Assembly (NCBI GenBank): GCA_022799115.1
Contig: JAAWNT010000002.1
Span: 88,411-152,410, forward strand
Length of the DNA stretch: 64,000 nucleotides
DNA from: Clostridiales bacterium
GTDB lineage: Bacteria > Bacillota > Clostridia > Oscillospirales > Acutalibacteraceae
Direction of reading: 5' to 3'
Shown: positions 1-8,634 of the stretch, piece after piece
Layout: every line of letters starts with the position of its first letter
Position numbering within the stretch: the first letter of the stretch is position 1
Position numbers and translations under genes: made by a program
Notes under the pieces: generated by a model
The model's input: only the letters and a program-made list of their open reading frames with translations
Told to the model about the DNA's origin: nothing
Database searches by the model: none

Positions 1-723
1 CTTAAGACCACCGGGGAGCAATACACCAACAAGACCATTGATCTGCGCAGCGGACAGGTCACAGAGGTTACGCTCCCCCCGGCGACTGAGCAGGAAATTG
101 AGGACACGGTCAAGGTGATGGGCGGAGAAGATTGGAAGGACTGGATCGCAGCCTTAAAACAGGCCGATGTTTTAGAGCAGGGTGCGGTTACTGTGGCGTA
201 TTCCTACATCGGGCCGGAGCTGACCCATCCCATGTATTTAAACGGCTCCATCGGCCAGGCGAAACGGCACCTTCACGCCACCGCCCAGGAGATTACGCAG
301 GAATTTGATGGAGTAAAGGGATATATATCGGTGAATAAGGCGTTGGTTACGCAATCCAGCACCGCCATTCCCATTGTTCCGCTGTACATTTCCATTCTCT
401 ATCAAGTAATGAAGCGGCACGGCTGCCATGAGGGATGCATTGAGCAGATGTATCGTTTATTCCACGAAAAGCTGCTGGTGGATTGTCCCCCGGTGGATGC
501 CCAGGGCCTGATTCGTGTGGACGACTGGGAAATGCGCCCTGACATCCAAAGCGAAGTGGACGAGCTGTGGAAGGACATTGATACCGAAAACGCCGAGCAG
601 ATCGCCGATATCAAGGGCTATTGGGAGGATTTTTATCAGATGTTTGGTTTTTCCATGTCCGGTGTGGATTATGAGCAGGATGTGGAAATAAACGTGCCCA
701 TCCCCAGCTTACAGGAATCCTAA
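1..723 (+). CDS. fabV: FabV-type trans-2-enoyl-CoA/ACP reductase, C-terminal part (5' end outside window)
   Basis: The reading frame is open from base 1 to the stop at 721-723, so the gene enters from the left. About 240 of the roughly 400 residues usual for FabV are present. The family's catalytic Tyr-x8-Lys is visible: Tyr codon 235-237, Lys codon 262-264, in YLNGSIGQAK. The conserved blocks PIVPLYISILYQ and HEGCIEQMYRL follow. FabV enzymes use NADH to reduce enoyl-ACP or crotonyl-CoA, serving fatty acid elongation or butyrate formation; the substrate cannot be read here. The GTG/ATG at 115/118 is internal, because codons 1-114 already match the family. A terminator follows at about 786. 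The identification is firm, the physiological role is not. Confidence 0.93.
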   Translation, partial: LKTTGEQYTNKTIDLRSGQVTEVTLPPATEQEIEDTVKVMGGEDWKDWIAALKQADVLEQGAVTVAYSYIGPELTHPMYLNGSIGQAKRHLHATAQEITQEFDGVKGYISVNKALVTQSSTAIPIVPLYISILYQVMKRHGCHEGCIEQMYRLFHEKLLVDCPPVDAQGLIRVDDWEMRPDIQSEVDELWKDIDTENAEQIADIKGYWEDFYQMFGFSMSGVDYEQDVEINVPIPSLQES

Positions 724-785
724 GAATCCGTTTGGTGAGCGTGCGCCTGTCAGGCAACAGACATAAAAACAGCGCAAAGCAAAAA

Positions 786-815
786 AGCCCGGCTCTATAC
801 GCAACCGGGCTTTTG
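786..815 (+). terminator. Rho-independent terminator after fabV
   Basis: Arms AGCCCGG and CCGGGCT (786-792 and 805-811) close a 12-nt loop and are followed by a short T run. It lies about 65 nt after the fabV stop. Confidence 0.8.
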
Positions 816-1016
816 TTGTCCAAGGCCGGGATGTACGGGATGTGAGGAAGGAACATCCGTGGAAAAACGCAGGCGCATCGGCGGCAGCGTCTGAAGCGGA
901 AGCAAGGGCCCCTTCTTCCCTCAAAGGCTTGGATCATTGGAATCGATGGGAGATCCCCTTGCCGCATAGAACGAAATAATGGCGTGATTCTGATTGGGCC
1001 TGGAAAAAGCCCATAA
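816..1016. other. Intergenic, no gene recognised
   Basis: Open frames here on both strands (for example 611-967 minus and 994-1248 plus) have no ribosome binding site and no protein-like composition. I see no coding gene. A small GGGC/GCCC hairpin sits near 996-1012, just before the larger hairpin at 1017. Confidence 0.5.
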
Positions 1017-1077
1017 GGAGCAGACAGAACCCTGGCCGGCGCGCAAGACCGCCCGGGGCGTCTGCTCCTCTTTTTTT
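1017..1077 (+). terminator. Strong orphan terminator-like hairpin
   Basis: The outer arms GGAGCAGAC (1017-1025) and GTCTGCTCC (1060-1068) pair perfectly and run into a T-rich tail. An inner stem CCCTGG (1030-1035) pairs with CCGGGG (1053-1058). No gene ends just upstream, so it may end an unannotated RNA or be a second barrier after fabV. Confidence 0.55.
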
Positions 1078-1209
1078 ACCCGTTCCTCCTTTTTGTATAT
1101 GAGCGGGAAAAGGCAGACGTGCGGCGGATTTCCCCATATAGGCTTTCAGGCTACGGCTTCAATCAACCGATGTAAGTCAAAAAGCATAGAAGGAAAGCAA
1201 GACATTCCA

Positions 1210-1238
1210 TTGCCCCAAAAGACAAAAAGAGGTATAAT
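1210..1238 (+). promoter_or_regulatory. Sigma-A promoter of nifS-thiI
   Basis: -35 TTGCCC (1210-1215), 17-bp spacer, perfect -10 TATAAT (1233-1238). The leader holds an 8-bp stem, CTCCGTCT (1250-1257) with AGACGGAG (1268-1275), before the nifS start at 1306. Confidence 0.75.
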
Positions 1239-1305
1239 AAATTCTTAAGCTCCGTCTTTTTTGACAGAGACGGAGAAGTGCAACCAAACCTTTGGAGGTG
1301 TCCTC

Positions 1306-2442
1306 GTGAATACGGTTTATTTGGATAACAGCGCCACCACCCAAGTGTGCCGCCCTGCGGCCGATAAGGTGATGGAGCTGATGGTGGAGAAATACGGGAA
1401 TCCGTCCTCGCTGCACACCATGGGCTATGAGGCGGAACGGGAGGTCGCCGCAGCGCGGGAGGCGGTGGCCAATATACTGGGGGCAAAGCCCAGAGAGATC
1501 ACCTTTACCTCCGGGGGAACCGAGGCCAACAACCTGGCTTTGCTGGGCGCGGCGCATGCCAGAAGGCGTATGGGCAGCCGCATTGTCACCACCTCTATCG
1601 AGCATCCCTCGGTGCTTGCCGCCGTGCAGCAGCTGGAGAAACAGGGATTTGAGGCGGTATACATACATCCCGGCGCTGACGGAACGGTGGATCCCGAGCA
1701 ATTGGACCGCGCGGTGAATACGGATACGATCCTTGTCAGTATGATGTGGGTGAATAACGAGGTGGGATCCATCCAGCCGGTGGACCAGGTGAAACGGATC
1801 ATCAAACGTAAAAAAGCGCCCGCCTTGTTTCATGTGGACGCGGTGCAGGCGTTTGGAAAGCTGCCAGTGAAACCCGCCAAGCTGGGCATTGACTTGATGA
1901 CGGTGAGCGGACATAAGATTCACGCCCCAAAAGGGACCGGCGCTCTGTATGTGGGAGAAGGGGCGCGTATTTTACCCCATACCTTTGGGGGCGGACAGGA
2001 GAGCGGCCTGCGTCCGGGCACGGAGGCGGCCCCTCTGATCGCGGGATTGGGCGCGGCGGTGAAAGCCCTCCCGGATACCATGGAGCAGCTCCAACAAATG
2101 AAGGAGCTGCGGGATTATACAAGAGAGCGGCTGTTGGGTCTGCCCGGGGTGGAGATCAACTCCCCGGAGGGCGGTCTGCCTTATTTGCTGAATTTCTCGG
2201 CGACGGGGATCCGCAGCGAAACCATGCTGCATCATTTGGCCTCCAAGGGGATATTTGTATCCAGCGGATCGGCCTGTGCCAAAGGGAAATTGAGCCATGT
2301 GCTGGAATCCATGGGCTTGTCCCCCGACCGCATCATTTCCGCGATCCGGGTGAGCTTTTCCCGGATGAACACCCGGGAAGACGCGGACGCGCTCGTAAGA
2401 GGAGTGTCCGAGGGAATGGAGGTTCTGGCCCGGGCTAAGTGA
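1306..2442 (+). CDS. nifS: Cysteine desulfurase (NifS/IscS family)
   Basis: A 378-residue PLP enzyme that takes sulfur from cysteine as a protein-bound persulfide for thio-modified tRNA and Fe-S clusters. The PLP lysine is K204 in SGHKIHAPKG, and the persulfide cysteine is C324 in SSGSACAKGK, on the loop typical of the family. The start is GTG at 1306, preceded by GGAGG at 1294-1298. The open frame extends back to a TTG at 1261, but those residues overlap the leader hairpin and do not belong to the family. thiI begins 91 nt downstream. That nifS-thiI pairing is common in Firmicutes and makes ThiI the likely sulfur acceptor. Length and motifs are normal. Confidence 0.95.
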   Translation: MNTVYLDNSATTQVCRPAADKVMELMVEKYGNPSSLHTMGYEAEREVAAAREAVANILGAKPREITFTSGGTEANNLALLGAAHARRRMGSRIVTTSIEHPSVLAAVQQLEKQGFEAVYIHPGADGTVDPEQLDRAVNTDTILVSMMWVNNEVGSIQPVDQVKRIIKRKKAPALFHVDAVQAFGKLPVKPAKLGIDLMTVSGHKIHAPKGTGALYVGEGARILPHTFGGGQESGLRPGTEAAPLIAGLGAAVKALPDTMEQLQQMKELRDYTRERLLGLPGVEINSPEGGLPYLLNFSATGIRSETMLHHLASKGIFVSSGSACAKGKLSHVLESMGLSPDRIISAIRVSFSRMNTREDADALVRGVSEGMEVLARAK

Positions 2443-2533
2443 ACGCCCATCCAATCGGGAGGGATGAAATTCGGAGCGGCTCACGGCCGCGACGGGACCA
2501 CACAGAACAAAGGGAAACGAGGTAATAACCCCA

Positions 2534-3718
2534 ATGAAAGAATTAATTTTAATTAAAGACGGAGAGATCGCCCTCAAGGGACTCAATCGGAGGAATTTTG
2601 AGGACGCTCTTATGAAAAACATACGGTGGCGCATTGCCCCGCTGGGTTCCTTTGAAATACGCAGCGCCCAGTCTACCATATACGTCCGCCCTTTGAGCGA
2701 GGAAATTGATCTGGACGAGGCGGTGGAACGTATTTCCAAGGTGTTTGGCATCGCCTGTTTTTCCAGAGCTTGTATTGCCGATAAGGACATGCAGTCCATT
2801 CAGAAGGCGGCCGTAGAGTATTTGAAGGAGGATTTGGAATCGGTATCCACATTTAAGGTCAATGCCAAACGGTCGGACAAGAGCTTTCCATTGAACTCCC
2901 CCGCCATATGCAGCCAGCTGGGAGAATATTTGCTGGAGCAGTTTCCTCATTTGCAGGTGGACGTTCATAACCCGGAACTTACCGTTACCGTGGAGGTGCG
3001 GGATTTTGGCGCCTATGTGCGCGGCGGGGTGATCCCTGGAGCGGGAGGAATCCCGGTGGGCACCGGCGGCAAGGCGGCCATTTTGATTTCCGGAGGAATC
3101 GACAGCCCGGTGGCGGCTTATATGATGGCGAAACGAGGCGTAGAGCTCACAGCGATACACTTTGCAAGCCCACCATATACCAGCGAGCGGGCAGAAGAAA
3201 AGGTGCGCCAGCTTCTGCGGCGGGTGGCGGCCTACAGCGGACGTATTGTGATGTACACGGCGCCGTTTTCCCACATCCAGGAGGAGATTCGGGAAAAATG
3301 CCCGGAGGAGCTGTTTACCATTATCATGCGCCGCATGATGATGAAAATTTCCCAGCGCATCGCCCAAGCAAACGGCTGCGGCGCGCTGATTACCGGGGAA
3401 AGCTTGGGCCAGGTGGCCAGCCAGACCTTACAGGCCATCGCCTGTACCGACGCGGCGTGTACCATGCCGGTATTCCGTCCTTTGATCGGGATGGACAAGG
3501 AGGAGATCATTGGGATCTCCCGGAAAATCGATACGTTTGAGATCTCGATTCAGCCCTATGAGGATTGCTGCACGGTGTTTACCCCCAGGCATCCCCGTAC
3601 AAAACCGGTACTCAAGTTTGTGGAGCAGGCGGAAAGCGCCATGGACTGTCAGGCCCTGATTGAAGAAGCGGTGGAGCAAACGAAATTTATAAAAATAGAC
3701 GATTCATTTCCCGGTTAA
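2534..3718 (+). CDS. thiI: tRNA 4-thiouridine synthetase ThiI
   Basis: 394 residues that adenylate uridine-8 of tRNA and insert sulfur delivered by a cysteine desulfurase, here probably the upstream NifS. Domains in order are an N-terminal ferredoxin-like region (about 1-60), THUMP (about 60-165) and a PP-loop pyrophosphatase domain with SGGIDSP at residues 186-192. The C-terminal rhodanese domain of enterobacterial ThiI is absent, as usual in Firmicutes. A cysteine pair lies in EDCCTVFTPRHP near residue 344. The start is ATG at 2534. It is probably co-transcribed with nifS, since no terminator is seen between them. Thiamine synthesis is a second role of some ThiI proteins, but nothing here supports it. 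Confidence 0.95.
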   Translation: MKELILIKDGEIALKGLNRRNFEDALMKNIRWRIAPLGSFEIRSAQSTIYVRPLSEEIDLDEAVERISKVFGIACFSRACIADKDMQSIQKAAVEYLKEDLESVSTFKVNAKRSDKSFPLNSPAICSQLGEYLLEQFPHLQVDVHNPELTVTVEVRDFGAYVRGGVIPGAGGIPVGTGGKAAILISGGIDSPVAAYMMAKRGVELTAIHFASPPYTSERAEEKVRQLLRRVAAYSGRIVMYTAPFSHIQEEIREKCPEELFTIIMRRMMMKISQRIAQANGCGALITGESLGQVASQTLQAIACTDAACTMPVFRPLIGMDKEEIIGISRKIDTFEISIQPYEDCCTVFTPRHPRTKPVLKFVEQAESAMDCQALIEEAVEQTKFIKIDDSFPG

Positions 3719-3813
3719 TAGAGGTTCTTTGATTCAGAAAGCCGCTCATATGAGCGATTTGACGGCCAAAAACCCCTTGATCGGGCAGGAATAAGGAATT
3801 GGAGGTATGCCAA

Positions 3814-4911
3814 ATGAACCAGAATGAAAACGGAAAAGCGCAGGAGATTATGGAACAGCAGACGCCCAAGAAGAAAAAGCGCTGCTTTTTGGCGGCAATT
3901 TTTCCATGGAAAGGGGACCGCTTTGGAGAAGGGCTGAGAAAAATTGTGCTGCTCGTCGCCTTGATTACCTTGGTGGTATGCGGGGGACAGCTGCTTTACG
4001 AATCGGTTTACCTTCCCATGCAAAGCGACAGCGCCATGAACAACATCCAAAGCTTGTACCGCCCGGGAAATACCTCTTCCCAGCCCGATGGAACGGGGAG
4101 CGGGGATGGAGACGGGCAGTCCAAAGAGCCGGTTAAGGACAGCGAGGGACGGCTGGAGAAATTCCTGCCTTTGCTGGAAAAGAACAGCGATATTAAAGGG
4201 TGGGTTACTGTTCCCAACACGGTGATTGATTATCCGGTGCTGCAATCGGAAAAGGATTTGGACATTCAGCCCGGCGGGAATGAAACCTACTTGTATACAG
4301 ATTATGAGGGAAACCACACCAAATATGGAAGTATCTTTATGGACGCCCATTGCGACGTCCGAAACTGCAAAAACATAATTTTACATGGGCACCACATGAG
4401 GGATGGCCGTATGTTTGCAAACCTGATGAATTATTCCAATTTGGACTTTTATCAAAAAAGCCCGGTAATCACCTTTGACACCCTCTATGAGGAAGCCCAG
4501 TGGAAGGTGATCGCCGTTATCAAGACCAACACCAAAACAGAGCAGGGAGAACCCTTTCAATATCTGCGCTACTCCTTTGCGGACGACTCCGATTTCCTCA
4601 ATTATGTCTATCAGGTGAGGGAGCGCTCTCTCTTTGATTTCCCTGTGGATGTAAACGAGAATGACCAGTTGATTACTTTGTCCACCTGCTCTTATGAATT
4701 CGACGAGTTCCGCACGGCGGTAATCGCCCGAAAGGTGCGTCCGGGAGAGGACGCCGGAGTGGATGTTTCAAAAGCCGTCAAAAATCCCGATCCTTTGATG
4801 CCGGATGTGTGGTACAATCGGTATGGCGGGACCAAACCCCAGCTGACTACCTTTGAAGAGGCGCTGGAAGGCGGGGCGATCTCCTGGTATCAGGCTCCGG
4901 GAGAGCAATAA
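3814..4911 (+). CDS. srtB: Class B sortase
   Basis: 365 residues. A membrane-anchored cysteine transpeptidase that attaches surface proteins to peptidoglycan or builds pili. A basic N-terminus is followed by one membrane segment (about residues 40-65), a Ser/Gly/Asp-rich linker and the sortase barrel. Catalytic residues are visible: His193 in LHGHHMRDG, Cys292 in TLSTCSYEFDEF and Arg300. The ATG at 3814 has GGAGG 8 nt upstream; an in-frame TTG at 3799 overlaps that site and is rejected. No substrate with a recognisable sorting motif lies nearby, so this is a solitary sortase. A 14-bp palindrome (3743-3756) sits in the upstream gap. The next gene, a membrane-tethered CinA-like protein, starts 103 nt on. 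Confidence 0.92.
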   Translation: MNQNENGKAQEIMEQQTPKKKKRCFLAAIFPWKGDRFGEGLRKIVLLVALITLVVCGGQLLYESVYLPMQSDSAMNNIQSLYRPGNTSSQPDGTGSGDGDGQSKEPVKDSEGRLEKFLPLLEKNSDIKGWVTVPNTVIDYPVLQSEKDLDIQPGGNETYLYTDYEGNHTKYGSIFMDAHCDVRNCKNIILHGHHMRDGRMFANLMNYSNLDFYQKSPVITFDTLYEEAQWKVIAVIKTNTKTEQGEPFQYLRYSFADDSDFLNYVYQVRERSLFDFPVDVNENDQLITLSTCSYEFDEFRTAVIARKVRPGEDAGVDVSKAVKNPDPLMPDVWYNRYGGTKPQLTTFEEALEGGAISWYQAPGEQ

Positions 4912-5014
4912 AGCGGGTTTCGCCCGACTAAGCCCGCGATGTAGAAGGGTTGTCCTTTTCTGCTGAGCGGAAGAGGACAGCTTTCCGTATACCGGCAAAA
5001 GGGGGACACAGGGA

Positions 5015-5683
5015 TTGAACTGCGAATTGATTTTTTATCTGGCGCGCCGGACGGGTGAAAACCAGGACGCGCTTTCAAACGTGCTGTCCAGAGTGGGGCT
5101 GCGCGTCACCACGGTGGCCTTTGCCACCAATGAAAGCGAATTGTGCTACGCGCTGGCCCAGGCGGTGGACAACAGCAATCTGATCTTTGTGGTGGGCGGT
5201 TTGAGCGCCCCGGCATCTCAACACGTCAATACCATCCTTTCCCGGGCGCTTACCATCCCCTTAAGAGAGGACGCCGGGGGAGAACCGGCGCTCAAGGGGG
5301 CGGGAATCCTGTACAACACCCACGGGGCCAACGGATATGTGTTGGAAAGCGGCCGTCAGGCCATAGTAATTCTGCCCGACGCGGCCCCGCAGATCACCGA
5401 TCTGACCAGCGGAAGCCTGCTTCACTACCTGTGTAGAAAATACGGCCTCAATATGCGGAAACAGCTGGCGCCGCCCCAAGGCTTGTTCGCGCTGGAAAGC
5501 CAGCAGGACGCCCGGGAGGAAGAGGAGAAAGACCTTCGTTCCGTCCCCGTGACTGCCGCTCAAGTGGGAGGACGCGTCAAAAAAAGGCTGCCGTTGGGCG
5601 CAAAAATACTATTGCTGCTGGTCGCCGCGGCGGCGGTGGCGGGAGGCGTTTTCTTAATACACAACGGCCTTCAATGGTTTTAG
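5015..5683 (+). CDS. Membrane-anchored protein with a degenerate CinA/MoCF-like domain
   Basis: 222 residues, TTG start at 5015 after AAGGGGG. Residues about 1-150 line up along their length with the N-terminal domain of the CinA protein encoded in this same window at 30547-31800. The NLIFVVGGLSAP stretch matches DLIITTGGLGPT, and GRQAIVILPDAAPQI matches GKAVVLLPGPPREM. The acidic residues that follow the GG in active MoCF domains are not kept, so catalysis is doubtful. Residues about 150-195 form a charged linker, and about 197-217 is a single C-terminal membrane helix, implying a cytoplasmic domain tethered by its tail. Function is unknown. It sits between sortase B and another unknown gene. 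Confidence 0.6.
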   Translation: MNCELIFYLARRTGENQDALSNVLSRVGLRVTTVAFATNESELCYALAQAVDNSNLIFVVGGLSAPASQHVNTILSRALTIPLREDAGGEPALKGAGILYNTHGANGYVLESGRQAIVILPDAAPQITDLTSGSLLHYLCRKYGLNMRKQLAPPQGLFALESQQDAREEEEKDLRSVPVTAAQVGGRVKKRLPLGAKILLLLVAAAAVAGGVFLIHNGLQWF

Positions 5684-5722
5684 TTGACAGTAATAGATCC
5701 TATAAGAAAAGAGGGGGATGTC

Positions 5723-6268
5723 ATGGAGCTGCAAGCGGAGATTATCCATACGGTGAGCTGCGCCATTGTGGAGCAGCTCAGGCAGCGGAAAATCACAGAA
5801 CCGGTTTATGGATTGATTGTAACCTATAGCGTACAAGAAGAGGATGAACTGTGCCCTTGGATTGCGGTGGGCGCCCAGCGGGAGAGGGAGGAAATTCTCC
5901 GCAGGGAACCCAGTCCCGGCTTGGTTTTATGGGATGGAGAATATCTGGAATCCTTTGATCCGGTGGAATCCCTTTTGGAAAACGGGGAATTTCTGGATCA
6001 ATGTGCGTTATGGAAACAACAGGCCCACGCGGGGGAACATGCGGAACTGCTCATTACCGCCCTGATGCAGCGCGTTTGCTTTGCGCTCATGAAAACGGAT
6101 TGGAAGTCTGTTTTTCCCATTACCGAGGATTTTGTGATTGCCGCCTGTACCTATGAGGGGGATTGGCTGATAGATAATATGAGCGTTCTGGCGGGGAACG
6201 AAACGGTGGAGCGGTTTCTGGAAAACGGTTATCTATGTTCCCGCAGCCTGGACAGGGAAGAGGAGTAA
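5723..6268 (+). CDS. Protein of unknown function, 181 residues
   Basis: ATG at 5723 preceded by GAGGGGGA; the frame extends back to 5684 but without a ribosome binding site. The product is acidic and soluble, with no signal peptide or membrane helix. The layout (two alpha/beta halves and the phrase GLIVTYS near the N-terminus) faintly recalls DUF4303-type proteins, but I cannot confirm this. It starts 39 nt after the CinA-like gene without a terminator, so it is probably in the same transcript as srtB or its neighbour. A perfect bidirectional terminator follows at about 6309. Confidence 0.7.
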   Translation: MELQAEIIHTVSCAIVEQLRQRKITEPVYGLIVTYSVQEEDELCPWIAVGAQREREEILRREPSPGLVLWDGEYLESFDPVESLLENGEFLDQCALWKQQAHAGEHAELLITALMQRVCFALMKTDWKSVFPITEDFVIAACTYEGDWLIDNMSVLAGNETVERFLENGYLCSRSLDREEE

Positions 6269-6308
6269 GGAAACCCGGCCGCCCGTTGTGACAGAAAAGT
6301 TCCAAAGC

Positions 6309-6344
6309 AAAAGCCCTATGGATTTTTATCCATAGGGCTTTTTG
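6309..6344. terminator. Bidirectional terminator between convergent genes
   Basis: The arms GCCCTATGGAT (6313-6323) and ATCCATAGGGC (6328-6338) pair perfectly, flanked by A and T runs, so the hairpin works on both strands. It separates the unknown gene ending at 6268 from the lipoprotein gene ending at 6377. Confidence 0.9.
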
Positions 6345-6376
6345 CTTGCGTTTATGGTATACAAATCCGTTTCAGG

Positions 6377-7135
6377 CTACCAGGATTTTTCCAGCTCCAG
6401 ATTCCAATCCAAGGTATACGGGTTCTGATCCCCGGATTTCAGCGTTTCATAAACGGCGCGGCGGGCGGCGGTGGGAGAATTGCTGTCATTGGGGTCGTCC
6501 TCCTGCCAATACTGATATCCCCACAAATAACTTTCCATCATCTCTTCCCAGGAGGAATAACTCTGCTGCAGCGTTTTGGCGATCTCCAGCGATTGGTCCA
6601 GGGCCTCTTCCTTGGTGTAAAGGTCGGCAACATAATAGTATCCCAAAAGCTGCAAAGCGCGGCAGTAATCCCAGGCGGCAATGGCCTGTTCGCCAAACTT
6701 GTCATAGGGTTCCAGAAGGGAAAGCAGCATCTGTTTTTCCTCGTCGCTGTAGGTGCCGGTTTCATCCAAAAAGGCGTCGCGCTCTTGTTCATTCATATCC
6801 AGAAATCCCGCCTCCTTCAGCGGCAGCAGATCATCCAGATACTGGGTGCGATGGCCTTCGGTCAGCAGCCAATCAAGCGTATCCTCCGCGCTTTCCCGAT
6901 CGGTAACATCCCAATACTCTTTTAGAGAATTGATAATTAAAAGTTTGCCAACGGCGTTTTTGGACACCCCGCCAATGGCGTTTAAGTTGCCCTCGTTGGC
7001 CGCGGTTAAAGCCGCGTAGGCGGTGTTAAACCACTTGACGGTGTCGGGCAGGGGTTCTTCCTTTTTTCCGCAGCCTGCCAACATGGCGGCTGTTAAGAGC
7101 AGCGCGCCGATCAGAGCTAAAATTTTAGTTTTCAT
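6377..7135 (-). CDS. DUF1266 lipoprotein
   Basis: 252 residues with a lipoprotein signal peptide ending in the lipobox LAGC (Cys at residue 21-22), so the mature protein should be tethered outside the membrane. The body carries the DUF1266 signature: a Trp-Asp-x-Thr-Asp-Arg-Glu block, LDWLLTEGH, AWDYCRALQLL and SWEEMMESYLWG. DUF1266 has no known biochemical function. The gene is monocistronic, with a TATAAT element at 7184-7189 (minus strand) carrying an upstream TG, an extended -10. It converges on the upstream operon through the terminator at 6309. The domain call is fairly sure, the role unknown. Confidence 0.85.
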   Translation of the reverse strand: MKTKILALIGALLLTAAMLAGCGKKEEPLPDTVKWFNTAYAALTAANEGNLNAIGGVSKNAVGKLLIINSLKEYWDVTDRESAEDTLDWLLTEGHRTQYLDDLLPLKEAGFLDMNEQERDAFLDETGTYSDEEKQMLLSLLEPYDKFGEQAIAAWDYCRALQLLGYYYVADLYTKEEALDQSLEIAKTLQQSYSSWEEMMESYLWGYQYWQEDDPNDSNSPTAARRAVYETLKSGDQNPYTLDWNLELEKSW

Positions 7136-7331
7136 TTTCTACCATTCCTCCAACGTCCCGCAAAAGGGATATTTTATCTGCTTATTATACCATAAAAAGT
7201 TGCCTTGATGGAGATAGAATTACATACCGTGGCTGTGTGTCATGGGCAAGCTCTGCGTTTTTGTAACGCCGTGCGTAATGAGGAAGCGAACCCGTCCGCA
7301 CAAAAGAGGAGGAGCCAGGAAAGGGATGGGT

Positions 7332-8024
7332 TCAACCGTTTTTCCCGGTCCGGCGCAGAGAACGGATCATAGATTTGTCCTGTTGAGAGACACGGCGGGA
7401 TTCTATTATTTTTTGCAGGGCCTTTCCATAGGTTTGGGCATCCAGCGTATTGTGAAGCAGATAGGGCGTCGTCTGGTCGGGAAATTGCGCAAAACAAACG
7501 GAAACCGCCCAAGCCACCGCCATTTTTACATAGTAACCCTCATGATGAATGCGATCAAACAGGGAAAACAAAACAGGAAGGCGATCTTCCTCAATGTAAT
7601 AAAACAAGGCCGTCACCACGGCGAAACGCACGGTGAACTCATGTCCGCTGAAAAAATAGGGCTGCAAGAAATTCCACGTTTCTCCGGGATGAATCTGCGC
7701 GATCTTCAGGCCGCTGCAAAAGCTGTCGCACACCGACCAATTGTCAATCAAAGGCAAAAAGCGGCGGATAGCGTTAAAAATATCGCCGGGATCTCCCTTT
7801 GAATAGCCGATCACCATGCCTTGCAGCATGATTTCTTCAAACGTATCCTTCCCGGCCGTCTGAAGATATCCCTGCCAGTCCTGCTTGGCCAACCGGCGGG
7901 CGATCCGCCGCAGCTCAGGCAGCCGGACCCCCAAAAGACCGCGAACCCCAGGCAGAAGCTTTTGGGCAAAATCCCGGTATGCGGGGTCTTGCAACTGCTC
8001 TAATTGTCTCCGGATTTCCTCCAT
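7332..8024 (-). CDS. AlkD-type DNA alkylation repair glycosylase
   Basis: 230 residues made of HEAT-like helical repeats, the layout of the AlkD family that excises bulky or cationic N3/N7-alkylated purines. Features seen are the N-terminal RDFAQKLLPG.LLGVRLPELR block, the aromatic/acidic segment DNWSVCDSFCSGLK and the C-terminal EGYYVKMAVAWAVS, all typical of the family. Start is ATG at 8024. A 150-nt gap separates it from the MarR gene upstream. Short AlkD-like proteins of this type are often annotated only as DNA alkylation repair protein; substrate range cannot be inferred. Confidence 0.85.
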   Translation of the reverse strand: MEEIRRQLEQLQDPAYRDFAQKLLPGVRGLLGVRLPELRRIARRLAKQDWQGYLQTAGKDTFEEIMLQGMVIGYSKGDPGDIFNAIRRFLPLIDNWSVCDSFCSGLKIAQIHPGETWNFLQPYFFSGHEFTVRFAVVTALFYYIEEDRLPVLFSLFDRIHHEGYYVKMAVAWAVSVCFAQFPDQTTPYLLHNTLDAQTYGKALQKIIESRRVSQQDKSMIRSLRRTGKNG

Positions 8025-8177
8025 CCGATCGGCTCCTTCCGTCTGGAATACAATAGATCTGAAAAGCGGCTTAACCGCTCGGTATCACGCAGTTTTTTCT
8101 GGAAGTTTTCTTCTGCGGATCTCGCGGTTCCGCGCTTATAAAGCCCCAAGGCCTTTTCTATGCTCAAAAGGATACCG

Positions 8178-8618
8178 TCACAGCGCGCGTTGATTTTTCA
8201 GATTGCACTCAATTTTTTTTAGCCCCTCCCAAAGAGCGTCCATCTCTTGGGGAGTGAATCCCTGCCATAAAATATCGTCCAGTTGAGTAAGCGCCTGGCG
8301 TACCTGTCGGGCGGTTTCTCTTCCCTTGTCGGTGAGCAGAATACGGAAGGAGCGCCGGCATTCCGGATCCTTCCGACGCACGATCAGTCCGGATTTCTCC
8401 ATATGATCCAGGGTTCTAGACAGGGTGGTGGCTTCTAAACGGCAGGTATCCGCAAGCTCCTTCTGCGTGACGGATTCCCGTTTCAGCAGGCTGTTAAGAA
8501 TACGCGGCTGGCCCTGCCCAAGGGTGAGTCCCAGCTCTGTAAACCGGGGCTGTAAGAACTTCCGGCGGGCCTGGTCCAAAGCAAACAGGATTTCTCTTAG
8601 TTCCGATTTTTCAGTCAT
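8178..8618 (-). CDS. MarR-family transcriptional regulator
   Basis: 146 residues with the winged-helix MarR fold. The recognition region is SVTQKELADTCRLEATTLSR (about residues 48-67), followed by the wing GLIVRRKDPECRRSF. It is the third gene of a minus-strand operon behind two ABC exporter subunits, starting 17 nt after the upstream stop with GGAG-type spacing. A 27-bp palindrome over the operon promoter at 12268-12294 is the likely operator, so the protein probably represses its own operon until a ligand, perhaps an exported compound, binds. The ligand is unknown. Confidence 0.9.
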   Translation of the reverse strand: MTEKSELREILFALDQARRKFLQPRFTELGLTLGQGQPRILNSLLKRESVTQKELADTCRLEATTLSRTLDHMEKSGLIVRRKDPECRRSFRILLTDKGRETARQVRQALTQLDDILWQGFTPQEMDALWEGLKKIECNLKNQRAL

Positions 8619-8634
8619 GGCGCACGTTTCTCCT

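Noticed and set aside
611..967. Minus-strand frame of 118 codons after fabV
   Set aside because: It overlaps the fabV end and terminator, has no ribosome binding site and no domain content.
994..1248. Plus-strand frame of 84 codons before nifS
   Set aside because: It runs through the hairpin at 1017-1077 and over the nifS promoter, with no ribosome site.
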